From contig CM062292.1 of assembly GCA_031216915.1 (NCBI GenBank), positions 203,319,262 to 203,383,261 on the forward strand: 64,000 nt of DNA, read 5' to 3'. The notes beneath the pieces are model-generated. The model had not been told where the DNA came from. It saw only the letters and a program-made list of their open reading frames with translations, and made no database searches. The translations under genes were made by a program, and so were the position numbers. The number at the start of each line of letters is the position of its first letter. The first letter of the stretch is position 1. Shown here piece after piece: positions 49,801 through 63,500 of this stretch. Source of the DNA: Pictodentalium vernedei. Lineage: Eukaryota; Mollusca; Scaphopoda; Dentaliida; Dentaliidae.

Positions 49801-51394
49801 GATTAACCCCTCATACCCTGCATTTTAAACATTTTTCTTGACATTTTTAGTTGCATTTAGTTTTCTGTTTAGCTCAGAATTTCATGTTTAACTAAGTGTT
49901 TAAGTCAGCTGCTGTGCTCCTTCTCTTCCCATGGAACTTATATTCATCATACATGTTCCTCAGTACCATTGTTCCATGATTAACCCCTCATACCCTGCAT
50001 TTTAAACATTTTTCTGACATTTTTAGTTGCATTTATTTTTCTGTTTAGCTCGGAATTTAGGGTTTAACTTAGTGTTTAGGTCAGCTGCTGTGCTCTTTCT
50101 CTTCCCACAGCACTTATATTCATTATACATGTTCCTCAGTATCATTGTTCCATGATTAACCCCTCATACCCTGCATTTTAAACATTTTTCTTGACATTTT
50201 TAGTTGCGTTTAGTTTTCTGTTTAGCTCAGAATTTCAATTTTAATCAAGTGTTTAGGTCAGCTGCTGTACTCCTTCTCTTCATATGGCACTTATATTCAT
50301 CATACATGTTCCCCAGTATCATTGTTCCATGATTAACCCCTCATACCCTCCATTTTAAACATTTTTCTGGCATTTTTAGTTGCATTTAGTTGTTTTCTGT
50401 TTATCTCGGAATTTCAGGTTTAACTTAGTGTTTAGGTCAGCTGCTGTGCTCCTTCTCTTCCCACGGCACTTATATTCATTATACATGTTCCTCAGTGTCA
50501 TTGTTCCATGATTAACCCCTCATACCCAGCATTTTAAACATTTTTCTTGACATTTTTAGTTGCTTTTATTTTTCTGTTTAGCTCAGAATTTCATGTTTAA
50601 CTAAGTGTTTAGGTCAGCTGATGTGCTCCTTCTCTTCCCATGGCACTTATATTCATCATACATGTTCCTCAGTATCATTGTTCCATGATTAACCCCTCAT
50701 ACTTTGCATTTTATACATTTTTCTTGACATTTTTAGTTCGTTTAGTTTTCTGTTTAGCTTAGAATTTCATGTTTAACTAAGTGTTTAGGTCAGCTGCTGT
50801 GCTCCTTCTCTTCATGGCACTTATATTCATCATATATGTTCCTCAGTATCATTGTTCCATGATTAAATCCTCCTCATACCCTGCATTTTAAACATTTTTC
50901 TTGACATTTTTACTTGCGTTTCGTCTTCTGTTTAGCTCGGATTTTCATGTTTAACTTTGTGTTTAGGTCAGCTGCTGTGCTCCTTCTCCTCCCATGGCAC
51001 TCATATTCACTATGCATGTTCCTCAGTATCATTGTTCCATGATTAACCCCTCATACTCTGCATTTTAAACATTTTTCTTGACATTTTTAGTTGCGGTTAG
51101 TTTTCTGTTTAGCTCAGAATTTCATGTTTAACTTAGTGTTTAGGTCAGCTGCTGTGCTTTTTCTCTTCCCACGGCACTTATATTCATTATACATGTTCCT
51201 CAGTATCATTGTTCCATGATTAACCCCTCATACCCTGCATTTTACACATTTTTCTTGACATTTTTTGTTGCGTTTAGTTTTCTGTTTAGCTCAGAATTTC
51301 AAGTTTAACTAAGTGTTTAGGTCAGCTGCTGTGCTCCTTCTCTTCCCATGGCACTCATATTCATCATACATGTTCCCCAGTATCATTGTTCCAT
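46803..51394 (+). repeat. 26-monomer HOR, copy J3 (4592 bp)
   Basis: The first three monomers (GATAAACC; TTCGTTAC with ACTCATCATAC; CTACATTTT with CATCTTTAGTTGG) are followed directly by the CATGATCCTC/GACTAACC string and the inverted segment. Six monomers present in J2 (about 41505-42562) are missing, two more are missing near 50890, and the monomer lost from J2 at 45600 is present, a net change of seven. The offset to J2 is 4766 bp around the inverted segment. Confidence 0.82.
47455..47768 (-). repeat. Inverted satellite segment, copy 3
   Basis: This is the third copy, 4766 bp after copy 2 at both junctions. I saw one substitution relative to the others (GAAAAATTTTTAAAATGG instead of GAAAAATGTTTAAAATGG, near 47600). 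Its 49-bp flanking direct repeats lie at 47412-47460 and 47765-47813. This is the last inverted segment: the following HOR copies at 51-64 kb are uniformly direct. Confidence 0.95.
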
Positions 51395-54300
51395 GATAAA
51401 CCCCTCATACCCTCCATTTTAAACATTTTTCTGACATTTTTAGTTGCATTTAGTTTTCTGTTTAGCTCGGAATTTCATGTTTAACTTAGTATTTAGGTCA
51501 GCTTGTGCTCCTTCACTTCCCATGGCACTCGTATTCACTATACATGTTCCTCAGTATCACTGTTCTATGATTAACGCCTCATACTCTGCATTTTGAACAT
51601 TTTTCGTTACATTTTTAGTTGCATTTAGTTTTCTGTTTAGCTCAGAATTTCATGTTTAACTTAGTGTTATGTCAGCTGCTGTGCTCCTTCTCTTCCCATG
51701 GCACTTCTACTCATCATACATGTTCCTCAGTATCATTGTTCCATGATTAACCCCTCATACCCTACATTTTAAACATTTTTCTGACATCTTTAGTTGGATT
51801 TTGTTTTCTGTTTAGCTCGGAATTTCAGGTTTAACTTAGTGTTTAGGTCAGCTGCTGTGCTCTTTCTCTTCCCACGGCACTTATATTCATTATACATGTT
51901 CCTCAGTATCATTGTTCCATGATTAACCCCTCATACACTGCATTTTAAACATTTTTCTTGACATTTTTAGTTGCGTTTAGTTTTCTGTTTAGCTCAGAAT
52001 TTCAAGTTTAATCAAGTGTTTAGGTCAGCTGCTGTGCTCCTTCTCTTCCTATGGCACTTATATTCATCATACATGTTCCCCAGTATCATTGTTCCATGAT
52101 TAACCCCTCATACCCTCCATTTTAAACATTTTTCTGACATTTTTAGTTGCATTTTGTTTTCTGTTTAGCTCGGAATTTCAGGTTTAACTTAGTGTTTAGG
52201 TCAGCTGCTGTGCTCTTTCTCTTCCCACGGCACTTATATTCAATATACATGTTCCTCAGTATCATTGTTCCATGATTAACCCCTCATACCCTGCATTTTA
52301 AACATTTTTCTTGACATTTTTAGTTGCATTTAGTTTTCTGTTTAGCTCAGAATTTCATGTTTAACTAAGTGTTTAAGTCAGCTGCTGTGCTCCTTCTCTT
52401 CCCATGGCACTTATATTCATCATACATGTTCCTCAGTACCATTATTCCATGATTAACCCCTCATACCCTGCATTTTAAACATTTTTCTGACATTTTTAGT
52501 TGCATTTAGTTTTCTGCTTAGCTCGGAATTTAGGGTTTAACTTAGTGTTTAGGTCAGCTGCTGTGCTCTTTCTCTTCCCACGGCACTTATCTTCATTATA
52601 CATGTTCCTCAGTATCATTGTTCCATGATTAACCCCTCATACACTGCATTTTAAACTTTTTTCTTGACATTTTTAGTTGCGTTTAGTTTTCTGTTTAGCT
52701 GAGAATTTCAAGTTTAACTTAATGTTATGTCAGCTGCTGCGCTCCTTCTCTTCCCATGGCACATCTATTCATCATACATGTTCCTCAGTATCATTGTTCC
52801 ATGATTAACCCCTCATACCCTGCATTTTAAACATTTTTCTGGCACTTTTAGTTGCATTTAGTTTTCTGTTTAGCTCGGAATTTCAGGTTTAACTTAGTGT
52901 TTAGGCAGCTGCTGTGCTCTTTCTCTTCCCACGGCACTTATATTCATTATACATGTTCCTCAGTATCATTGTTCCATGATTAACCCCTCATACCCTGCAT
53001 TTTAAACATTTTTCTCGACATTTTTAGTTGCGTTTAGTTTTCTGTTCAGCTCAGAATTTCATGTTTAACTAAGTGTTTAAGTCAGCTGCTGTGCTCCTTC
53101 TCTTCCCATGGAACTTATATTCATCATACATGTTCCTCAGTACCATTGTTCCATGATTAACCCCTCATACCCTGCATTTTAAACATTTTTCTGACATTTT
53201 TAGTTGCATTTATTTTTCTGTTTAGCTCGGAATTTAGGGTTTAACTTAGTGTTTAGGTCAGCTGCTGTGCTCTTTCTCTTCCCACAGCAGTTATATTCAT
53301 TATACATGTTCCTCAGTATCATTGTTCCATGATTAACCCCTCATACCCTGCATTTTAAACATTTTTCTTGACATTTTTAGTTGCGTTTAGTTTTCTGTTT
53401 AGCTCAGAATTTCAATTTTAATCAAGTGTTTAGGTCAGCTGCTGTACTCCTTCTCTTCATATGGCACTTATATTCATCATACATGTAACCCAGTATCATT
53501 GTTCCATGATTAACCCCTCATACCCTCCATTTTAAACATTTTTCTGGCATTTTTAGTTGCATTTAGTTGTTTTCTGTTTATCTCGGAATTTCAGGTTTAA
53601 CTTAGTGTTTAGGTCAGCTGCTGTGCTCCTTCTCTTCCCACGGCACTTATATTCATTATACATGTTCCTCAGTGTCATTGTTCCATGATTAACCCCTCAT
53701 ACCCAGCATTTTAAACATTTTTCTTGACATTTTTAGTTGCGTTTAGTTTTCTGTTTAGCTCAGAATTTCATGTTTAACTAAGTGTTTAGGTCAGCTGATG
53801 TGCTCCTTCTCTTCCCATGGCACTTATATTCATCGTACATGTTCCTCAGTATCATTGTTCCATGATTAACCCCTCATACTTTGCATTTTAAACATTTTTC
53901 TTGACATTTTTAGTTCGTTTAGTTTTCTGTTTAGCTTAGAATTTCATGTTTAACTAAGTGTTTAGGTCAGCTGCTGTGCTCCTTCTCTTCATGGCACTTA
54001 TATTCATCATGTATGTTCCTCAGTATCATTGTTCCATGATTAAATCCTCCTCATACCCTGCATTTTAAACATTTTTCTTGACATTTTTAGTTGCGTTTAG
54101 TTTTCTGTTTAGCTCGGAATTTCATGTTTAACTTAGTGTTTAGGTCAGCTGCTGTGCTCCTCCTCTTCCCATGGCACTCATATTCATCATACATGTTCCT
54201 CAGTATCATTGTTCCATGATTAACCTCTCATACTTTGCATTTTAAACATTTTTCTTGACATTTTTAGTTGCGTTTAGTTTTCTGTTTAGCTCGGAATTTC

Positions 54301-54747
54301 ATGTTTTACTTAGTGTTATGTCAGCTGCTGTGCTCTTTCTCTTCCCACGGCACTTATATTCATTATACATGTTCCTCAGTATCATTGTTCCATGATTAAC
54401 CCCTCATACCCTGCATTTTAAACATTTTTCTTGACATTTTTAGTTGCGTTTCGTCTTCTGTTTAGCTCGGATTTTCATGTTTAACTTAGTGTTTAGGTCA
54501 GCTGCTGTGCTCCTTCTCTTCCCATGGCACTCATATTCACTATGCATGTTCCTCAGTATCATTGTTCCATGATTAACCCCTTACACTCTGCATTTTAAAC
54601 ATTTTTCTTGACATTTTTAGTTGCGTTTAGTTTTCTGTTTAGCTCAGAATTTCATGTTTAACTTAGTGTTTAGGTCAGCTGCTGTGCTTTTTCTCTTCCC
54701 ACGGCACTTATATTCATCATACATGTTCCCCAGTATCATTGTTCCAT
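51395..54747 (+). repeat. 19-monomer HOR, copy J4 (3353 bp)
   Basis: This starts like J3 (GATAAACC, TTCGTTAC, CATCTTTAGTTGG) but has no inverted segment. From 52274 on it matches J5 at an offset of 3000 bp, including TACCATTATTCC (about 52436/55436), GCACATCTATTC, TTTCTCGACATT (53010/56010) and GTTGTTTTCTGTTTATC. Near 54700 a CCACGGCACTTATATTCAT half is joined to CATACATGTTCCCC, a hybrid that removes the TTTTACACATT monomer present in J5. Confidence 0.8.
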
Positions 54748-57700
54748 GATAAACCCCTCATACCCTCCATTTTAAACATTTTTCTGACATTTTTAGTTGC
54801 ATTTAGTTTTCTGTTTAGCTCGGAATTTCATGTTTAACTTAGTATTTAGGTCCGCTTGTGCTCCTTCACTTCCCATGGCACTCATATTCACTATACATGT
54901 TCCTCAGTATCATTGTTCTATGATTAACGCCTCATACTCTGCATTTTAAACATTTTTCGTTACATTTTTAGTTGCATTTAGTTTTCTGTTTAGCTCAGAA
55001 TTTCATGTTTAACTTAGTGTTATGTCAGCTGCTGTGCTCCTTCTCTTCCCATGGCACTTCTACTCATCATACATGTTCCTCAGTATCATTGTTCCATGAT
55101 TAACCCCTCATACCCTACATTTTAAACATTTTTCTGACATCTTTAGTTGGATTTTGTTTTCTGTTTAGCTCGGAATTTCAGGTTTAACTTAGTGTTTAGG
55201 TCAGCTGCTGTGCTCTTTCTCTTTCCACGGCACTTATATTCATTATACATGTTCCTCAGTATCATTGTTCCATGATTAACCCCTCATACACTGCATTTTA
55301 AACATTTTTCTTGACATTTTTAGTTGCATTTAGTTTTCTGTTTAGCTCAGAATTTCATGTTTAACTAAGTGTTTAAGTCAGCTGCTGTGCTCCTTCTCTT
55401 CCCATGGCACTTATATTCATCATACATGTTCCTCAGTACCATTATTCCATGATTAACCCCTCATACCCTGCATTTTAAACATTTTTCTGACATTTTTAGT
55501 TGCATTTAGTTTTCTGCTTAGCTCGGAATTTAGGGTTTAACTTAGTGTTTAGGTCAGCTGCTGTGCTCTTTCTCTTCCCACGGCACTTATATTCATTACA
55601 CATGTTCCTCAGTATCATTGTTCCATGATTAACCCCTCATACACTGCATTTTGAACTTTTTTCTTGACATTTTTAGTTGCGTTTAGTTTTCTGTTTAGCT
55701 GAGAATTTCAAGTTTAACTTAATGTTATGTCAGCTGCTGTGCTCCTTCTCTTCCCATGGCACATCTATTCATCATACATGTTCCTCAGTATCATTGTTCC
55801 ATGATTAACCCCTCATACCCTGCATTTTAAACATTTTTCTGGCACTTTTAGTTGCATTTAGTTTTCTGTTTAGCTCGGAATTTCAGGTTTAACTTAGTGT
55901 TTAGGCAGCTGCTGTGCTCTTTCTCTTCCCACGGCACTTATATTCATTATACATGTTCCTCAGTATCATTGTTCCATGATTAACCCCTCATACCCTGCAT
56001 TTTAAACATTTTTCTCGACATTTTTAGTTGCGTTTAGTTTTCTGTTCAGCTCAGAATTTCATGTTTAACTAAGTGTTTAAGTCAGCTGCTGTGCTCCTTC
56101 TCTTCCCATGGAACTTATATTCATCATACATGTTCCTCAGTACCATTGTTCCATGATTAACCCCTCATACCCTGCATTTTAAACATTTTTCTGACATTTT
56201 TAGTTGCATTTATTTTTCTGTTTAGCTCGGAATTTAGGGTTTAACTTAGTGTTTAGGTCAGCTGCTGTGCTCTTTCTCTTCCCACAGCACTTATATTCAT
56301 TATACATGTTCCTCAGTATCATTGTTCCATGATTAACCCCTCATACCCTGCATTTTAAACATTTTTCTTGACATTTTTAGTTGCGTTTATTTTCTGTTTA
56401 GCTCAGAATTTCAATTTTAATCAAGTGTTTAGGTCAGCTGCTGTACTCCTTCTCTTCATATGGCACTTATATTCATCATACATGTTCCCCAGTATCATTG
56501 TTCCATGATTAACCCCTCATACCCTCCATTTTAAACATTTTTCTGGCATTTTTAGTTGCATTTAGTTGTTTTCTGTTTATCTCGGAATTTCAGGTTTAAC
56601 TTAGTGTTTAGGTCAGCTGCTGTGCTCCTTCTCTTCCCACGGCACTTATATTCATTATACATGTTGCTCAGTGTCATTGTTCAATGATTAACCCCTCATA
56701 CCCAGCATTTTAAACATTTTTCTTGACATTTTTAGTTGCGTTTAGTTTTCTGTTTAGCTCAGAATTTCATGTTTAACTAAGTGTTTAGGTCAGCTGATGT
56801 GCTCCTTCTCTTCCCATGGCACTTATATTCATCATACATGTTCCTCAGTATCATTGTTCCATGATTAACCCCTCATACTTTGCATTTTAAACATTTTTCT
56901 TGACATTTTTAGTTCGTTTAGTTTTCTGTTTAGCTTAGAATTTCATGTTTAACTAAGTGTTTAGGTCAGCTGCTGTGCTCCTTCTCTTCATGGCACTTAT
57001 ATTCATCATATATGTTCCTCAGTATCATTGTTCCATGATTAAATCCTCCTCATACCCTGCATTTTAAACATTTTTCTTGACATTTTTAGTTGCGTTTAGT
57101 TTTCTGTTTAGCTCGGAATTTGATGTTTAACTTAGTGTTTAGGTCAGCTGCTGTGCTCCTCCTCTTCCCATGGCACTCATATTCACCATACATGTTCCTC
57201 AGTATCTTTGTTCCACGATTAACCCCTCATACTCTGCATTTTAAACATTTTTCTTGACATTTTTAGTTGCGTTTAGTTTTCTGTTTAGCTCGGAATTTCA
57301 TGTTTTACTTAGTGTTATGTCAGCTGCTGTGCTCTTTCTCTTCCCACGGCACTTATATTCATTATACATGTTCCTCAGTATCATTGTTCCATGATTAACC
57401 CCTCATACCCTGCATTTTAAACATTTTTCTTGACATTTTTAGTTGCGTTTCGTCTTCTGTTTAGCTCGGATTTTCATGTTTAACTTAGTGTTTAGGTCAG
57501 CTGCTGTGCTCCTTCTCTTCCCATGGCACTCATATTCACTATGCATGTTCCTCAGTATCATTGTTCCATGATTAACCCCTCATACTCTGCATTTTAAACA
57601 TTTTTCTTGACATTTTTAGTTGCGTTTAGTTTCCTGTTTAGCTCAGAATTTCATGTTTAACTTAGTGTTTAGGTCAGCTGCTGTGCTTTTTCTCTTCCCA

Positions 57701-57923
57701 CGGCACTTATATTCATTATACATGTTCCTCAGTATCATTGTTCCATGATTAACCCCGCATACCCTGCATTTTACACATTTTTCTTGACATTTTTAGTTGC
57801 GTTTAGTTTTCTGTTTAGCTCAGAATTTCAAGTTTTACTAAGTGTTTAGGTCAGCTGCTGTGCTCCTTCTCTTCCCATGGCACTTATATTCATCATACAT
57901 GTTCCCCAGTATCATTGTTCCAT
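54748..57923 (+). repeat. 18-monomer HOR, copy J5 (3176 bp)
   Basis: This is a copy of J4 in which the monomer at 55274 is a hybrid: its start (CACTGCATT) resembles the monomer at about 51921 in J4, its remainder the monomer at 52274, so two monomers were lost in register. It keeps a monomer (CCCCGCATACC with TTTTACACATT, about 57750) that J4 lost. A 1-bp deletion near 56388 (GTTTATTTTC) shifts the J4-J5 offset from 3000 to 2999. Confidence 0.8.
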
Positions 57924-59333
57924 GATAAACCCCTCATACCCTCCATTTTAAACATTTTTCTGACATTTTTAGTTGCATTTAGTTTTCTGTTTAGCTCGGA
58001 ATTTCATGTTTAACTTAGTATTTAGGTCAGCTTGTGCTCCTTCACTTCCCATGGCACTCATATTCACTATACATGTTCCTCAGTATCATTGTTCTATGAT
58101 TAACGCCTCATACCGTGCATTTTAAACATTTTTCGTTACATTTGTAGTTGCATTTAGTTTTCTGTTTAGCTCAGAATTTCATGTTTAACTTAGTGTTATG
58201 TCAGCTGCTGTGCTCCTTCTCTTCCCATGGCACTTCTACTCATCATACATGTTCCTCAGTATCATTGTTCCATGATTAACCCCTCATACCCTACATTTTA
58301 AACATTTTTCTGACATCTTTAGTTGGATTTTGTTTTCTGTTTAGCTCGGAATTTCAGGTTTAACTTAGTGTTTAGGTCAGCTGCTGTGCTCTTTCTCTTC
58401 CCACGGCACTTATATTCATTATACATGTTCCTCAGTATCATTGTTCCATGATTAACCCCTCATACACTGCATTTTAAACATTTTTCTTGACATTTTTAGT
58501 TGCGTTTAGTTTTCTGTATAGCTCAGAATTTCAAGTTTAATGAAGTGTTTAGGTCAGCTGCTGTGCTCCTTCTCTTCCCATGGCACTTATATTCATCATA
58601 CATGTTCCCCGGTATCATTGTTCCATGATCAACCCCTCATACCCTCCATTTTAAACATTTTTCTGACATTTTTAGTTGCATTTTGTTTTCTGTTTAGCTC
58701 GGAATTTCAGGTTTAACTTAGTGTTTAGGTCAGCTGCTGTGCTCTTTCTCTTCCCACGGCACTTATATTCATTATACATGTTCCTCAGTATCATTGTTCC
58801 ATGATTAACCCCTCATACCCTGCATTTTAAACATTTTTCTTGACATTTTTAGTTGCGTTTCGTCTTCTGTTTAGCTCGGATTTTCATGTTTAACTTAGTG
58901 TTTAGGTCAGCTGCTGTGCTCCTTCTCTTCCCATGGCACTCATCTTCACTATGCATGTTCCTCAGTATCATTGTTCCATGATTAACCCCTCATACTCTGC
59001 ATTTTAAACATTTTTCTTGACATTTTTAGTTGCGTTTAGTTTTCTGTTTAGCTCAGAATTTCATGTTTAACTTAGTGTTTTGGTCAGCTGCTGTGCTTTT
59101 TCTCTTCCCACGGCACTTATATTCATTATACATGTTCCTCAGTATCATTGTTCCATGATTAACCCCTCATATCCTGCATTTTACACATTTTTCTTGACAC
59201 TTTTAGTTGCGTTTAGTTTTCTGTTTAGCTCAGAATTTCAAGTTTAACTAAGTGTTTAGGTCAGCTGCTGTGCTCCTTCTCTTCCCATGGCACTTATATT
59301 CATCATACATGTTCCCCAGTATCATTGTTCCAT
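57924..59333 (+). repeat. 8-monomer HOR, copy J6 (1410 bp)
   Basis: This short unit has the same opening series (GATAAACC, TTCGTTAC, CATCTTTAGTTGG), then a CACTGCATT/AATGAAG monomer and a GATCAACC monomer, then TTTCGTC and the TTTTACACATT monomers that close J5. The middle of J5, including the CTTAGCTCGG/TTTAGGGTTT and TTCATGG monomers, is absent. Confidence 0.78.
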
Positions 59334-60567
59334 GATAAACCCCTCATACCCTCCATTTTAAACATTTTTCTGACATTTTTAGTTGCATTTAGTTTTCTGT
59401 TTAGCTCGGAATTTCATGTTTAACTTAGTATTTAGGTCCGCTTGTGCTCCTTCACTTCCCATGGCACTCATATTCACTATACATGTTCCTCAGTATCATT
59501 GTTCTATGATTAACGCCTCATACTCTGCATTTTAAACATTTTTCGTTACATTTTTAGTTGCATTTAGTTTTCTGTTTAGCTCAGAATTTCATGTTTAACT
59601 AAGTGTTTAAGTCAGCTGCTGTGCTCCTTCTCTTCCCATGGCACTTATATTCATCATACATGTTCCTCAGTACCATTATTCCATGATTAACCCCTCATAC
59701 CCTGCATTTTAAACATTTTTCTGACATTTTTAGTTGCATTTAGTTTTCTGCTTAGCTCGGAATTTAGGGTTTAACTTAGTGTTTAGGTCAGCTGCTGTGC
59801 TCTTTCTCTTCCCACGGCACTTATATTCATTATACATGTTCCTCAGTATCATTGTTCCATGATTAACCCCTCATACACTGCATTTTTAACTTTTTTCTTG
59901 ACATTTTTAGTTGCGTTTAGTTTTCTGTTTAGCTGAGAATTTCAAGTTTAACTTAATGTTATGTCAGCTGCTGTGCTCCTTCTCTTCCCATGGCACATCT
60001 ATTCATCATACATGTTCCTCAGTATCATTGTTCCATGATTAACCCCTCATACCCTGCATTTTAAACATTTTTCTTGACATTTTTAGTTGCGTTTCGTCTT
60101 CTGTTTAGCTCGGATTTTCATGTTTAACTTAGTGTTTAGGTCAGCTGCTGTGCTCCTTCTCTTCCCATGGCACTCATATTCACTATGCATGTTCCTCAGT
60201 ATCATTGTTCCATGATTAACCCCTCATACTCTGCATTTTAAACATTTTTCTTGACATTTTTAGTTGCGTTTAGTTTTCTGTTTAGCTCAGAATTTCATGT
60301 TTAACTTAGTGTTTAGGTCAGCTGCTGTGCTTTTTCTCTTCCCACGGCACTTATATTCATTATACATGTTCCTCAGTATCATTGTTCCATGATTAATCCC
60401 TCATACCCTGCATTTTACACATTTTTCTTGACATTTTTAGTTGCGTTTAGTTTTCTGTTTAGCTCAGAATTTCAAGTTTAACTAAGTGTTTAGGTCAGCT
60501 GCTGTGCTCCTTCTCTTCCCATGGCACTTATATTCATCATACATGTTCCCCAGTATCATTGTTCCAT
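59334..60567 (+). repeat. 7-monomer HOR, copy J7 (1234 bp)
   Basis: This is the shortest unit of the series. After GATAAACC and TTCGTTAC it jumps to a TAAGTCAGC/TACCATTATTCC string (59670), a TTTAGGGTTT monomer, a GCACATCTATTC monomer, and then TTTCGTC and TTTTACACATT. The TTTCGTC monomer lies 1234 bp after the one in J6 (58860/60094). Confidence 0.78.
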
Positions 60568-63500
60568 GATAAACCCCTCATACCCTCCATTTTAAACATT
60601 TTTCTGACATTTTTAGTTGCATTTAGTTTTCTGTTTAGCTCGGAATTTCATGTTTAACTTAGTATTTAGGTCAGCTTGTGCTCCTTCACTTCCCATGGCA
60701 CTCATATTCACTATACATGTTCCTCAGTATCATTGTTCTATGATTAACGCCTCATACTCTGCATTTTAAACATTTTTCGTTATATTTTTAGTTGCATTTA
60801 GTTTTCTGTTTAGCTCAGAATTTCATGTTTAACTTAGTGTTATGTCAGCTGCTGTGCTCCTTCTCTTCCCATGGCACTTCTACTCATCATACATGTTCCT
60901 CAGTATCATTGTTCCATGATTAACCCCTTATACCCTACATTTTAAACATTTTTCTGACATCTTTAGTTGGATTTTGTTTTCTGTTTAGCTCGGAATTTCA
61001 GGTTTAACTTAGTGTTTAGGTCAGCTGCTGTGCTCTTTCTCTTCCCACGGCACTTATATTCATTATACATGTTCCTCAGTATCATTGTTCCATGATTAAC
61101 CCCTCATACCCGGCATTTTAAACATTTTTCTTGACATTTTTAGTTGCGTTTAGCTTTCTGTTTAGCTCAGAATTTCAAGTTTAGTCAAGTGTTTAGGTCA
61201 GCTGCTGTACTCCTTCTCTTCCTATGGCACTTATATTCATCATACATGTTCCCCAGTATCATTGTTCCATGATTAACCCCTCATACCCTCCATTTTAAAC
61301 ATTTTTCTGGCATTTTTAGTTGCATTATTTTTCTGTTTAGCTCGGAATTTCAGGTTTAACTTAGTGTTTAGGTCAGCTGCTGTGCTCTTTCTCTTCCCAC
61401 GGCACTTATATTCATTATACATGTTCCTCAGTATCATTGTTCCATGATTAACCCCTCATACACTGCATTTTAAACATTTTTCTTGACATTTTTAGTTGCG
61501 TTTAGTTTTCTGTTTAGCTCAGAATTTCAAGTTTATTTAAGTGTTTAGGTCAGCTGCTGTGCTCCTTCTCTTCCTATGGCACTTATATTCATCATACATG
61601 TTCCCCAGTATCATTGTTCCATGATTAACCCCTCATACCCTCCATTTTAAACATTTTTCTGACATTTTTAGTTGCATTTTGTTTTCTGTTTAGCTCGGAA
61701 TTTCAGGTTTAACTTAGTGTTTAGGTCAGCTGCTGTGCTCTTTCTCTTCCCACGGCACTTATATTCAATATACATGTTCCTCAGTATCATTGTTCCATGA
61801 TTAACCCCTCATACCCTGCATTTTAAACATTTTTCTTGACATTTTTAGTTGCATTTAGTTTTCTGTTTAGCTCAGAATTTCATGTTTAACTTAGTGTTTA
61901 AGTCAGCTGCTGTGCTCCTTCTCTTCCCATGGCACTTATATTCATCATACATGTTCCTCAGTACCATTGTTCCATGATTAACCCCTCATACCCTGCATTT
62001 TAAACATTTTTCTGACATTTTTAGTTGCATTTAGTTTTCTGCTTAGCTCGGAATTTAGGGTTTAACTTAGTGTTTAGGTCAGCTGCTGTGCTCTTTCTCT
62101 TCCCACGGCACTTATATTCATTATACATGTTCCTCAGTATCATTGTTCCATGATTAACCCCTCATACACTGCATTTTAAACTTTTTTCTTGACATTTTTA
62201 GTTGCGTTTAGTTTTCTGTTCAGCTGAGAATTTCAAGTTTAACTTAATGTTATGTCAGCTGCTGTGCTCCTTCTCTTCCCATGGCACATCTATTCATCAT
62301 ACATGTTCCTCAGTATCATTGTTCCATGATTAACCCCTCATACCCTGCATTTTAAACATTTTTCTGGCACTTTTAGTTGCATTTAGTTTTCTGTTTAGCT
62401 CGGAATTTCAGGTTTAACTTAGTGTTTAGGCAGCTGCTGTGCTCTTTCTCTTCCCACGGCACTTATATTCATTATACATGTTCCTCAGTATCATTGTTCC
62501 ATGATTAACCCCTCATACCCTGCATTTTAAACATTTTCCTCGACATTTTTAGTTGTGTTTAGTTTTCTGTTCAGCTCAGAATTTCATGTTTAACTAAGTG
62601 TTTAAGTCAGGTGCTGTGCTCCTTCTCTTCCCATGGCACTTATATTCATCATACATGTTCCTCAGTACCATTGTTCCATGTTTAACCCCTCATACCCTGC
62701 ATTTTAAACATTTTTCTGACATTTTTAGTTGCATTTAGTTTTCTGTTTAGCTCGGAATTTAGGGTTTAACTTAGTGTTTAGGTCAGCTGCTGTGCTCTTT
62801 CTCTTCCCACGGCACTTATATTCATTATACATGTTCCTCAGTATCATTGTTCCATGATTAACCCCTCATACCCGGCATTTTAAACATTTTTCTTGACATT
62901 TTTAGTTGCGTTTAGCTTTCTGTTTAGCTCAGAATTTCAAGTTTAGTCAAGTGTTTAGGTCAGCTGCTGTACTCCTTCTCTTCCTATGGCACTTATATTC
63001 ATCATACATGTTCCCCAGTATCATTGTTCCATGATTAACCCCTCATACCCTCCATTTTAAACATTTTTCTGGCATTTTAGGTTGCATTTAGTTTTCTGTT
63101 TAGCTCGGAATTTCAGGTTTAACTTAGTGTTTAGGTCAGCTGCTGTGCTCTTTCTCTTCCCACGGCACTTATATTCATTATACATGTTCCTCAGTATCAT
63201 TGTTCCATGATTAACCCCTCATACCCAGCATTTTAAACAGTTTTCTTGACATTTTTAGTTGCGTTTAGTTTTCTGTTTAGCTCAGAATTTCATGTTTAAC
63301 TAAGTATTTAGGTCAGCTGAAGTGCTCCTTCTCTTCCCATGGCACTTATATTCATCATACATGTTCCTCAGTATCATTGTTCCATGATTAACCCATCATA
63401 CTTTGCATTTTAAACATTTTTCTTGACATTTTTAGTTCGTTTAGTTTTCTGTTTAGCTTAGAATTTCATGTTTAACTAAGTGTTTAGGTCAGCTGCTGTG

